A stretch of 30,085 nt of DNA from JABWAM01 sp964653025 (GTDB taxonomy: Bacteria; Verrucomicrobiota; Verrucomicrobiia; JABWAM01). The stretch's first letter is position 1. Each line of letters starts with the position of its first letter. Below are positions 15,203 through 22,259 of this stretch, one piece after another. The notes under the pieces are model-generated. The model saw only the letters and a list, made by a program, of their open reading frames with translations. It had not been told where the DNA came from and searched no databases. Both the position numbers and the translations under genes were made by a program. The stretch lies in NCBI GenBank assembly GCA_964653025.1, contig CAZZBZ010000040.1, positions 1 to 30,085 of the forward strand, given 5' to 3'.

Positions 15203-16693
15203 CTACAGCGTGGGCTCGGGGATTTGGACCGGGGGGAGGGAGTTGTCGATCGGTTTGAGCTGTGGGAAGAGGATCACGTCGCGGATGCTCTCGGCGCCCG
15301 TGAGCATCATGATGAGGCGATCGATGCCGATGCCCATGCCGCCGGCGGGGGGCATGCCGTGTTCGAGGGCGATGAGGAAGTCCTCGTCGAGGTCCTGGGT
15401 CTCGTGGCCGATCTGGGCGAGGAGGCGTTCGCGCTGTTCGACGGGGTCGTTCTGCTCGCTGTAGCCGGGGGCAATCTCCACGCCGTTGATGCAGAGCTCG
15501 AACACGTCGACCGTCGAGGGATCGTCCTTGCTGGTTTTGGCGAGCGGGACAAGTTCCTTGGGGAGGTGGGTGACAAAAATAGGTTGGATGAGGCCGGGCT
15601 GGATGATTTTCTCGAAGATTTGGTTGGCGACTTCGAAGTCCTCGAGGCCCTCGACCTCGCGGAGGCCGACCTGGAGGGCCTTCTCTTTCTTTTTCTCGAT
15701 GGGCCAGTCGAGGAATCCGGGGGCAACGGCGTGGTCGAGGAGCTCGCGGTAGGTCTTGCGCTCCCAGGGGGGCTCAAGGTGGATGATCTTTTCAGGGGCG
15801 CCGGGGGAGGCGCGGTGGACGATGTCGAGCGTGCCGAGGACCTCGCGGGCGACGGAGGGGATGAGATTCTCGGCGAGGGCCATCATCCCCTCGAAGTCGC
15901 CCCATGCCTGGTAGACCTCGAGCATGGTGAACTCGGGGTTGTGGCGGCGGGAGATCCCCTCATTGCGGAAATTGCGATTGATCTCGTAGACGCGCTCGAA
16001 GCCCCCGACCAGGAGGCGCTTGAGGAAAAGCTCGGGGGCGATGCGTAGGTAGAGATCGCATCCGAGGGCATCGTGGTGGGTGACGAACGGTTTTGCGGCC
16101 GCGCCGCCGGCCACGGTCTGCATCATCGGGGTCTCCACCTCGAGGAAGCTTCGCTCGTCGAGGAAGCGGCGGATGGCGCGGACGATGTGGCTGCGGTGGT
16201 GGAAAAGGGTGCGGACCTCGGGGTTCGAGATGAGGTCGAGGTAACGCTGGCGGTAGCGGGCCTCGATGTCCTGCAACCCATGCCATTTTTCGGGCGGGGG
16301 ACGGAGGGCCTTGGCGAGGAGAGTGAAGGTAGCGACCTTGACGGTGAGCTCGCCCGTGCGCGTAGTGAAGAGATCGCCCTCGACGCCGAGGATGTCCCCG
16401 AGGTCAAGGTGGGCGAATCGCGCGAAGGCCTCGTCGCCGAGCACGTTTTTCTGGGCGTAGACCTGGATGCGGTCGGTCTCATCGCGGAGGTCGGCGAAGA
16501 TGCTTTTACCCATGTCGCGGCGGGTCATCAGGCGCCCGGCGAGGCGAACGCGGCGACCTTCCTGGGGGGAGGTACGAGCGGCGGCGACGCTCGAGTCGGG
16601 GCTGAAGCTTGCGCGGAAGGGATCCGCCCCTGCGGCGCGGAGGGCGTCAAGTTTCTGGCGCCGCTGGGCGATCAGTTCGCTGCCGGAGTCCAT
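15203..16693 (-). CDS. Lysyl-tRNA synthetase, class II
   Basis: A 496-aa protein starting at ATG 16693 (MDSGSELIAQRRQKLDALRAAGADPF); longer upstream starts run into repeats. It has an OB-fold anticodon domain (VRLAGRLMTRRDMGKSIFADL). Class II motif 2 is VYEINRNFRNEGISRRHNPEFTMLE, with SEQNDPVEQRERLL later, and motif 3 is GMGIGIDRLIMMLTG. All catalytic landmarks are intact. It attaches lysine to tRNA-Lys in the cytoplasm. It ends 80 bp from the metal operon. Upstream is the inverted-repeat element at 16701-16961. Confidence 0.96.
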   Translation of the reverse strand: MDSGSELIAQRRQKLDALRAAGADPFRASFSPDSSVAAARTSPQEGRRVRLAGRLMTRRDMGKSIFADLRDETDRIQVYAQKNVLGDEAFARFAHLDLGDILGVEGDLFTTRTGELTVKVATFTLLAKALRPPPEKWHGLQDIEARYRQRYLDLISNPEVRTLFHHRSHIVRAIRRFLDERSFLEVETPMMQTVAGGAAAKPFVTHHDALGCDLYLRIAPELFLKRLLVGGFERVYEINRNFRNEGISRRHNPEFTMLEVYQAWGDFEGMMALAENLIPSVAREVLGTLDIVHRASPGAPEKIIHLEPPWERKTYRELLDHAVAPGFLDWPIEKKKEKALQVGLREVEGLEDFEVANQIFEKIIQPGLIQPIFVTHLPKELVPLAKTSKDDPSTVDVFELCINGVEIAPGYSEQNDPVEQRERLLAQIGHETQDLDEDFLIALEHGMPPAGGMGIGIDRLIMMLTGAESIRDVILFPQLKPIDNSLPPVQIPEPTL

Positions 16694-16700
16694 GGGGTAA

Positions 16701-16961
16701 GACAGTGAGCGGTAAGCAGTAAGCGGTGAGCAGGGGTAGGGAAGAGGGGGAGGTGATGTAAAACGGGCAACGCCGACCATATCGGGGCGGCCGACCGCGG
16801 CCAATGCAAAATGAGCAATGGGCGGAGGAAGAGAACGGAGAGCAGAGGGCAGAATTCAGAATTCTGAAGCCAGAAGCAAGCGCCCTGTCCAGAAGGGGTG
16901 AGGCCTAGAGCGACCGCATACCCTGCGACGGCTCACCGCTCACTGCTCACCGCTCGCTGTC
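16701..16961. repeat. Gene-free element with 31-bp inverted arms (GTRAGCR heptads)
   Basis: Left arm 16701-16731 and right arm 16931-16961 are reverse complements at 28 of 31 positions. Each arm is a run of 7-bp units (GTGAGCG, GTAAGCA, GTAAGCG, GTGAGCA). The 199 bp between them contain GGCCAATGCAAAATGAGCAATG (about 16797-16818; its GGCCAATG is shared with the arms at 6273/6727) and the palindromic GAATTCAGAATTC at 16852-16864. It contains no gene. The element fills the whole lysS-rplT gap, its right arm ending 5 bp from the rplT stop. Confidence 0.8.
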
Positions 16962-16966
16962 GGGGC

Positions 16967-17332
16967 CTACGCCTTGGTGGCGAGGGCGGCCTTGGCCTGC
17001 TCGACGATCGTCTCGAAGGCCTTGGGCTCGGTCACGGCGAGGTGGGCGAGGGCCTTTCGGTCGAGGGAGATCTTGGCCTTGTGCAGCCCTTCGATGAAGC
17101 GGCTGTAGGTGATGCCGAGGGCCCGAGTGGCGATGTTGATTCGGGTGGTCCAGAGGGAGCGGAAGTTCCGCTTCTTGGTTTTACGGTCGCGGTAGGACCA
17201 GTAGCGGGCCTTGTCCTGGGCCTGGGCGGCGTACCGGTAGAGTTTACTGCGGCGGCCCCGGTAGCCCCGGGAGGCGCGGACGGTGCGTTTACGGCGCTCG
17301 CGGCTGGCGGGCGCGTTGGTTGCGCGTGGCAT
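16967..17332 (-). CDS. 50S ribosomal protein L20
   Basis: A 121-aa protein of standard length. MPRATNAPASRERRKRTVRASRGYRGRRSKLYRYAAQ and SLWTTRINIATRALGITYSRFIEGLHKA are diagnostic for L20. It binds 23S rRNA early in assembly and in several bacteria also represses the infC-rpmI-rplT operon. Here the gene order infC-rpmI-rplT is kept. The inverted-repeat element follows its stop by 5 bp. Confidence 0.96.
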   Translation of the reverse strand: MPRATNAPASRERRKRTVRASRGYRGRRSKLYRYAAQAQDKARYWSYRDRKTKKRNFRSLWTTRINIATRALGITYSRFIEGLHKAKISLDRKALAHLAVTEPKAFETIVEQAKAALATKA

Positions 17333-17411
17333 GGTGTCTTTTTCTTTCCTTGAGGCGTTTCGACCGGAAGGACGAAATCTTTAAGAACCTCTTTGGTTGG
17401 CGTTGCGGGGA

Positions 17412-17606
17412 TCAGGCCCCGAACGGCAGGTTACGGGTGACGCGTTTCGTATCGGTGTGACTCACCTCGATGGCGCGGCGGTGGGAGCGGCACTTTTTGG
17501 ATTTTTTGGAGCCGGCAAGGTGGCGGCGGCCGGCGCGGTGGCGCATGACCTTACCGCGTGACGAAATCTTGAAGCGCTTGCGAACGGCCTTGTTGGTTTT
17601 CTGCAT
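17412..17606 (-). CDS. 50S ribosomal protein L35
   Basis: A 64-aa basic protein (MQKTNKAVRKRFKISSRGKVMRHRAGRRHL, then SKKSKKCRSHRRAIEV), standard for L35. It lies between infC and rplT, with a 135-bp gap after infC that holds a REP-like hairpin. Confidence 0.95.
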   Translation of the reverse strand: MQKTNKAVRKRFKISSRGKVMRHRAGRRHLAGSKKSKKCRSHRRAIEVSHTDTKRVTRNLPFGA

Positions 17607-17692
17607 GGTCGGAATTCTGGTGAGCCGCGCAGTGTGCCCGAAATCCGGGGGAATGCAACTCCAAGATGAACGGGGTGAAATTTCATTCTTGC

Positions 17693-17722
17693 AGCCGCAG
17701 GCTTCAGCCTGGGGCTACCGCC
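17693..17722. repeat. REP-like hairpin between infC and rpmI
   Basis: CAGCCGCAGGCTTCAGCCTGGGGCTA-type sequence: CAGGCT pairs with AGCCTG over a 2-nt loop, and the flanking AGCC pairs with GGCT. I know this GTAGCC(G)CAGGCT motif as a recurrent dispersed repeat in environmental bacterial genomes. It lies in the 135-bp infC-rpmI gap, and as RNA could affect the ratio of IF3 to ribosomal proteins. Confidence 0.6.
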
Positions 17723-17741
17723 GTGAGATTGGAGACAGAGC

Positions 17742-18425
17742 TCAGCCCGCTCCGGGCTTGATCTCGATGTTGATCGAGGTGCCGAAGGGCTGAGGGGCGG
17801 AGATGGAACGGGGGGGAGGCGGGGAGGAGGAGGCTGCGGCGCCGGCGGGTGCCGCGCTGCCGTCGCCGGGCAGGGGATCGCCCGGCTTGTGCTTGGCCTT
17901 GCCCGGGATGAGGAGGACGTGGAGATTCTTCCCGAGGAGGCGGGGCGGGGCGTCGCAGTGCGCGAAGGCGGAGACATCGTTGAGCACGCGCTTGATGAGC
18001 TGGGTGCCGAACTCCTGATAGGCCATCTCGCGGCCGCGGAAGTAGAGGGAGACCTTCACGCGCATGCCCTTCTGGAGGAACTCCGTGGCGTGCTTCAGCT
18101 TGTTGGAATAGTCGTGCTCCCCGATGTTCACGTGGAACTTGAGTTCCTTGATCTTCGAGGCCACGGACTGCTTGCCATCGCCCTTGTGCTTTTTCGCCTG
18201 TTCGTAGCGGAACTTTCCAAAATCCACGATGCGGCAAACGGGGGGATTGGCCTCGGCGGAGACCTCGACGAGGTCCTTGCCCTGGTCCATGGCAAGCTTG
18301 AGGGCCTGCGAAATGGGGAGCACGCCGAGTTGCTTGCCGTCTGAGGAGACGACGCGCACCTCGTTGACGCGGATACGGTGGTTGACGCGGAACTGGAACT
18401 GTTGGGGTTTCATGCGGGGATTCAT
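17742..18425 (-). CDS. Translation initiation factor IF-3 with C-terminal extension
   Basis: A 227-aa protein; the family is usually about 170-185 aa. Residues about 8-180 are normal IF3: FRVNHRIRVNEVRVV, LAMDQGKDLVEVSAEANPPVCRIVDFGKFRYEQAKK, VNIGEHDYSNKLKHATEFLQKGMRVKVSLYFRGREM. It is followed by about 42 residues rich in Ala, Pro, Gly and Ser, ending FGTSINIEIKPGAG. It starts with ATG (18425), not the rare AUU that controls E. coli infC, so control must differ. A leader with three hairpins lies upstream. Confidence 0.94.
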   Translation of the reverse strand: MNPRMKPQQFQFRVNHRIRVNEVRVVSSDGKQLGVLPISQALKLAMDQGKDLVEVSAEANPPVCRIVDFGKFRYEQAKKHKGDGKQSVASKIKELKFHVNIGEHDYSNKLKHATEFLQKGMRVKVSLYFRGREMAYQEFGTQLIKRVLNDVSAFAHCDAPPRLLGKNLHVLLIPGKAKHKPGDPLPGDGSAAPAGAAASSSPPPPRSISAPQPFGTSINIEIKPGAG

Positions 18426-18774
18426 ACAGGCAGCAGGGTCAGACGACGACGCGGGTTGTCGCGTCGTATGGAGTGCGCGGATTTTCCCCGTGGCGGTTCA
18501 TTCAACGCGACACGGGGACAGGGGACGGAGGCATGAACGGGAACACAGGCGTTCATTCACTGCCGCGACGGAATCTCGAAGTCGGACCGGGTCACAAGGG
18601 CTTCAGGACTCAACGCGCGTTCGGCGTGCCTGCCCCCGAGACGACCGGCGACCGGCCGGATCTCGATGACGCAATAAGGAGGGAACTGGTACAGTTGGGC
18701 ATGCCGAATCTTCAGGGGGAACACTATCGCGGTTTCGCCTTGTTGTCACGCCCAATTATTACCCATTTCGCCCC
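18426..18774 (-). other. Gene-free infC leader / thrS-infC spacer
   Basis: I see no gene in these 349 bp. Three perfect-stem hairpins lie in the infC-proximal half (annotated separately). The thrS-proximal half (about 18560-18774) has no pattern that I can support. Confidence 0.55.
18446..18556 (-). promoter_or_regulatory. Three-hairpin candidate leader of infC-rpmI-rplT
   Basis: Three hairpins with fully paired stems occur in 111 bp. 18533-18556: ATGAACG pairs with CGTTCAT, 10-nt loop. 18486-18517: CCCCGTG pairs with CACGGGG, with a further inner stem. 18446-18467: ACGACGCG pairs with CGCGTCGT, 6-nt loop, ending 21 nt before the infC ATG. None is followed by a T-run on the minus strand. L20-controlled leaders precede this operon in other phyla, so an autoregulatory leader is plausible, but no known L20 leader pattern was recognised. 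Confidence 0.45.
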
Positions 18775-20664
18775 TCACGCACGGCGCTCGCGGAAGGCTG
18801 CGAGGAGGTCGGCGATGACCTCGGCGCGGGGCTTTGCGCCCAGGTTGCCCTTGCCGTGGACGCGGACGGAGACGTTTCCTGCTTCCAAGTCCCGCCCGCC
18901 GATGACGAGCATGGTGTGGACTCGGGCCTTCTCGGCGTCCTGGATCTTGCCGTTGATCATGTTGGTCGAGAAATCGCCCTCCGCGCGGACCATGGAGGCG
19001 CGGAGTTCGTCCACGATCCCGCGGGCGTAGCGGACGAGGGGTTCCTCGGCGCCGAGGGTGAGCACGCGGACCTGTTCGGGGGCGAGCCAGAGGGGGAAGT
19101 TCCCCGCGTAATGCTCGATGAGGAAGCCGATGAAGCGTTCGTGGGTGCCGAGCGGGGCGCGATGGATGCAGAGCGGGGTCTTGTCCGAGTTGTCCTTGTC
19201 GCGGTAGGTGAGGCCAAATCGCTTCGGGACGGCGAAGTCCACCTGGTTGGTGGCAAGGGTGAACTCGCGCCCGATCGCGCTCCAGACCTGCACGTCGATC
19301 TTCGGGCCGTAGAAGGCGGCCTCGTTGGGAACCTCGACGTAGTCGATGCCGGACTCGACGAGGACGCGGCGAACCATGTCCTCCGTCTGCTTCCAGAGTT
19401 CCGGCTCGTCCACGTACTTCTTGCCCAGTCCCTCGGGGGCGCTGGTGCTGAAGCGCATCCGGTACTTCATGAAGCCGAAGATCTTGAAGTACTTGAGGTA
19501 CATCTCGTTCACCGCGTTGAACTCGGCGGCGAACTGCTCGGGGGTGCAGTAGATGTGCGCGTCGTTCATGTTGAGCGAGCGGACGCGCATGAGGCCGAAA
19601 AGCTCCCCCGACTGCTCGTAGCGGTAGCAGCAGCCGTACTCCGCGAGCCGCAGGGGGAGGTCGCGGTAGCTCCGCGGCTCCGCCGCGAAGACGCGGTGGT
19701 GGTGCGGGCAGTTCATCGCCTTGAGATAGTATCGTTCCGTCGGGATGACGGAAGTGGCACCCGAGGGCACGTGCGGTTCCCGCTCGGATTCTTCTTTCAA
19801 CTCCATCGGCGGGAACATGCTCTCGGCGTAGTAGGGGAGGTGGCCGGAGGTTTTGTACATCTTCTCGCGGGCAATGTGCGGGGTTTTGACCCGGACGTAG
19901 CCGGCGGCAAATTCTGTCTCCTTGGCAAGGTTCTCAAGCTCCTCGAGGATCGCGGTGCCCTTGGGGAGCCAGAGCGGGAGGCCGGGCCCGGTGTAGTCGG
20001 GGTCCATCGCGAAGAGGCCCATCTCGGCACCGATCTTGCGGTGGTCGCGCTTCTTCGCCTCATCGAGCATGGTGAACCACGCTTCCATCTCGGTCTTGTT
20101 TGGGAACGCGGCGCCGTAGATGCGCTGGAGCTGGGGATTTTTCTCGTCGCCCTTGTAGTAGGCGCTGGCGACGGCGGTGAGCTTAAAGGCCTTCACGTTG
20201 CCGGTGCGCATTACGTGGGGCCCAGCGCAGAGATCGAGGAAGTCGCCGTTCTTGTAGAGGGTGATGGTTTCGCCCTCGGGAATGCCCTGGAGGATATCGA
20301 GCTTGTAGCGACTGGGGACGGGGCGGTCCCCGAGTGCGGCGAGGCGGCCCTTCTCAGCGAGGGCGAGCGCTTCCGCGCGGCTGACGACGATCCGCTCGAA
20401 GGGCTGGTTGGCCTTCACCACAACCTTCATTTCGGCCTCGATCTTTTCGAAGTCGGCGGGGCTGATGCGATGATCGAGCCCGACGTCGTAGTAGAAACCG
20501 TTCTCCACGGGGGGACCTGCGGCGAACTGCGCATCCGGCCAGAGCTTCGCGATGGCGGAGGCCAGCACGTGGGCGCCGGAGTGGCGCAGGCGCTCCAGGT
20601 CCGTCATCCTTGGCGCGTTGGAGGCGGCGGGGGTGGGGATGGGGGAAGTCGGGTTGGATTCCAT
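18775..20664 (-). CDS. Threonyl-tRNA synthetase lacking the TGS domain
   Basis: A 629-aa protein from ATG 20664 (20676 is also possible; a still longer frame would translate the REP-like palindromes and is rejected). It begins almost directly with the editing domain (LRHSGAHVLASAIAKLWPDAQFA, with the HxxxH residues 28-32, and later DLCAGPHV). The catalytic core has MNCPHHH (zinc cysteine C319), RSYRDLPLRLAEYG, GLMRVRSLNMNDAHIYC and IHRAPLGTHERFIGF; the anticodon domain ends FRERRA. The N-terminal TGS domain of E. coli ThrRS (about 60 aa) is absent; only a Pro/Ala/Thr-rich stretch of about 20 residues precedes the editing domain. Confidence 0.94.
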   Translation of the reverse strand: MESNPTSPIPTPAASNAPRMTDLERLRHSGAHVLASAIAKLWPDAQFAAGPPVENGFYYDVGLDHRISPADFEKIEAEMKVVVKANQPFERIVVSRAEALALAEKGRLAALGDRPVPSRYKLDILQGIPEGETITLYKNGDFLDLCAGPHVMRTGNVKAFKLTAVASAYYKGDEKNPQLQRIYGAAFPNKTEMEAWFTMLDEAKKRDHRKIGAEMGLFAMDPDYTGPGLPLWLPKGTAILEELENLAKETEFAAGYVRVKTPHIAREKMYKTSGHLPYYAESMFPPMELKEESEREPHVPSGATSVIPTERYYLKAMNCPHHHRVFAAEPRSYRDLPLRLAEYGCCYRYEQSGELFGLMRVRSLNMNDAHIYCTPEQFAAEFNAVNEMYLKYFKIFGFMKYRMRFSTSAPEGLGKKYVDEPELWKQTEDMVRRVLVESGIDYVEVPNEAAFYGPKIDVQVWSAIGREFTLATNQVDFAVPKRFGLTYRDKDNSDKTPLCIHRAPLGTHERFIGFLIEHYAGNFPLWLAPEQVRVLTLGAEEPLVRYARGIVDELRASMVRAEGDFSTNMINGKIQDAEKARVHTMLVIGGRDLEAGNVSVRVHGKGNLGAKPRAEVIADLLAAFRERRA

Positions 20665-20676
20665 GAAGGCATCCAT

Positions 20677-21002
20677 CTTCCACGGGGCGGGGGGGCGGTC
20701 AAGCGGAGAGCGGAGGATGGTACGGTTCAGATTTGGCGCGACATCTGTTTCTTCGGGGAGCACACGCGGCTCGCGTGTCCTGGCCGCCGGCCCGGCGGCC
20801 AGATCCCGAGGGAGAAATTGGCGGGCCGCCGATTTTAACATGCGAGCCGCATGTGCTCCCCAGAACATTCTCAAGAGCAACGGTGATCGACGGAATGGTA
20901 TGGACGGTTGCGTTTTGGAGGAACCGTTTACGCGAGGATTTTTTTAGGTGGGTTGATCTCGGGGCGCCCGGGAGCCAGAATGCCCAGGAGCCGAGCTGCC
21001 CC
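20677..21002. other. Divergent spacer between thrS and an unknown gene
   Basis: A 326-bp region that should hold both divergent promoters. Most of 20755-20861 is a nested palindrome element. No gene is supported, and promoter boxes could not be assigned with confidence. Confidence 0.55.
20755..20861. repeat. Nested palindromic REP-like element (GGGGAGCACA...TGTGCTCCCC)
   Basis: Outer arms 20755-20778 and 20838-20861 (24 bp each) are reverse complements at 22 of 24 positions. Each arm is itself a hairpin: ACACGCG/CGCGTGT on the left and ACATGCG/CGCATGT on the right. One C-G pair in the left hairpin is a T-A pair in the right one, so the change is paired. Between them, 20780-20802 is a third hairpin (CTGGCCGCCG pairs with CGGCGGCCAG). 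Confidence 0.85.
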
Positions 21003-21716
21003 ATGATCACCCGACGACTCAGCCCGAAACAGTTGGAGGTCTTCCGCGAACTGATCCGCGGCAAGCGTGTTCTCGACGTGGGGGATGCGAGCAGCCCGTT
21101 TCTCGCCTCGGAGTTTGCGCGCTATGCGGAGCAATGGGTTGTGGTGGGGCGCCCGCCGCCCGAACTGCGCGCCCCACTTCCCGCGTGCGTGATCGTGCGC
21201 ACCCATCCCTACGGTGCGGCGGGGCCCTCCCATCTCGGCGCGGAGGATTTTGACGTCCTGCTCTTCCCGTTCCCCGCGCTCAAGGGGACGCAGGAGGCGG
21301 CATGCCTCGAGGATGCGGGGCTCGACCAGGTCGTGGTGGTTTTTGGGCTTCCGGACCCGGACACCTCCTACGGGAGCCTTCGGTTCTGGAAGCTTGCCGA
21401 GGCGTTTGAACGTTGCCGCGACGACTCGGACGCATGGAGCCGGATGCTGGTGATGCGCCATCCGTCTCCCAAGGGCGACGACGAGGAAGGCGACGAATCC
21501 GACCCGATGGACGGAGTGGGAGGTCGGAAGTACCCGAAGAAAGGGGAGCGGTATCGGCTGATTCCGAGTTTCCGTTGGCCGGGAAAGAAGTCGGGGGGGC
21601 GCCCGCCGATCGTGGAGATCACGCGCGACTGGACGCGTGGGGCGGGGCCGGCCAAGGCGATCGGGCTCGGCGAGGTCTGGCAGATCCGACGCTGCGACCT
21701 CGGGCCATCAATTTGA
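21003..21716 (+). CDS. Unknown protein with degenerate Rossmann/methyltransferase-like start
   Basis: A 237-aa soluble protein. ATG at 21003 is preceded by CAGGAG at about 12 nt; longer frames run into the palindromes. LIRGKRVLDVGDASSPFLASEFA resembles methyltransferase motif I but lacks its usual glycine spacing, followed by alternating strands (FDVLLFPFPAL, QVVVVFGLPDPDTS) like a Rossmann fold. A very acidic loop (GDDEEGDESDP) comes next and then a basic C-terminal third. I do not recognise the family. It is transcribed away from thrS and converges on the toxin gene. Confidence 0.65.
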   Translation: MITRRLSPKQLEVFRELIRGKRVLDVGDASSPFLASEFARYAEQWVVVGRPPPELRAPLPACVIVRTHPYGAAGPSHLGAEDFDVLLFPFPALKGTQEAACLEDAGLDQVVVVFGLPDPDTSYGSLRFWKLAEAFERCRDDSDAWSRMLVMRHPSPKGDDEEGDESDPMDGVGGRKYPKKGERYRLIPSFRWPGKKSGGRPPIVEITRDWTRGAGPAKAIGLGEVWQIRRCDLGPSI

Positions 21717-21768
21717 GGGGGTCACGATTCATGCGCAAGGTTTGCCCGCGGACTGCCGAGGCGTGCGG

Positions 21769-22050
21769 TCATGACCGCGATGCTGGATAACGGAGAAGAT
21801 GATCGTAATCGCCGTGAGAACCAATCCACACCCACTCAACGCCGTCCCCAACTCGATGACCGATGGCTCGGTAGTGGATTCCCACCCGAATCGAAAATCG
21901 ATTTCCTCCACCTTGGAGCTTTTTGAAATTCAGGGAGGGATGCGTAGGGTCGCTTTTCCAAAAAGAATATGCTCTCACGGCCGTACGCTGCGCATCGCGC
22001 GGGAGTTGGTGATAACACTCCCAAAAACGCGCGGTGGCCCTGGACTTCAT
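21769..22050 (-). CDS. RelE/ParE-superfamily toxin
   Basis: A 93-aa protein starting at ATG 22050, which overlaps the antitoxin stop (ATGA); an in-frame ATG at 22065 is less well placed. RFWECYHQLPRDAQRTAVRAYSFWKSDP, LNFKKLQGGGNRFSIRVGIHYRAIG and VEWVWIGSHGDYDHLL are typical of the RelE/HigB-type family; members are ribosome-dependent mRNA endonucleases or gyrase poisons. Which activity applies here is undetermined. It follows its antitoxin and the GT39 gene in one overlapping set. Confidence 0.85.
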   Translation of the reverse strand: MKSRATARFWECYHQLPRDAQRTAVRAYSFWKSDPTHPSLNFKKLQGGGNRFSIRVGIHYRAIGHRVGDGVEWVWIGSHGDYDHLLRYPASRS

Positions 22051-22259
22051 TCCTTGGATGGCCAATCACGCAGACGGTCGGTCTGGCGTTCCTTCTCCGC
22101 CTCTTCAAAAAGCAAGTCCAGTTTGCCCGCCCCGGCATCTTCCTCAATCTGCTTGTCCCACAACTGAGCCCGATATTCCGCCAGCCAATCCGCGACGCGG
22201 TGCATGTCCTGCGGGGAAAGATGCTCGATTTCGGTTTCGATCTGTTCAACCGTACTCAT
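22047..22259 (-). CDS. Antitoxin partner of the RelE/ParE-type toxin
   Basis: A 70-aa charged helical protein (MSTVEQIETEIEHLSPQD, HRVADWLAEYRAQLWDKQIEEDAGAGKLDLLFEEAEKE). It has the pattern IEEDAGAGKLDLLFEEA seen in small antitoxins paired with such toxins; the C-terminal part likely wraps the toxin. No classic ribbon-helix-helix or HTH is obvious. Its ATG overlaps the stop of the GT39 gene (ATGA), and its stop overlaps the toxin start, so its synthesis appears coupled to the glycosyltransferase message. Confidence 0.8.
   Translation of the reverse strand: MSTVEQIETEIEHLSPQDMHRVADWLAEYRAQLWDKQIEEDAGAGKLDLLFEEAEKERQTDRLRDWPSKE

Noticed and set aside
18856..20838. Long open frame on the plus strand opposite thrS (660 codons)
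   Set aside because: It is the antisense shadow of a GC-rich, highly conserved gene; its composition is low-complexity (Gly/Val/Glu-rich) with no recognisable domain.
20677..20880. Upstream extension of thrS
   Set aside because: It would translate the nested palindromes and is unlike any ThrRS N-terminus; ATG at 20664 or 20676 fits better.
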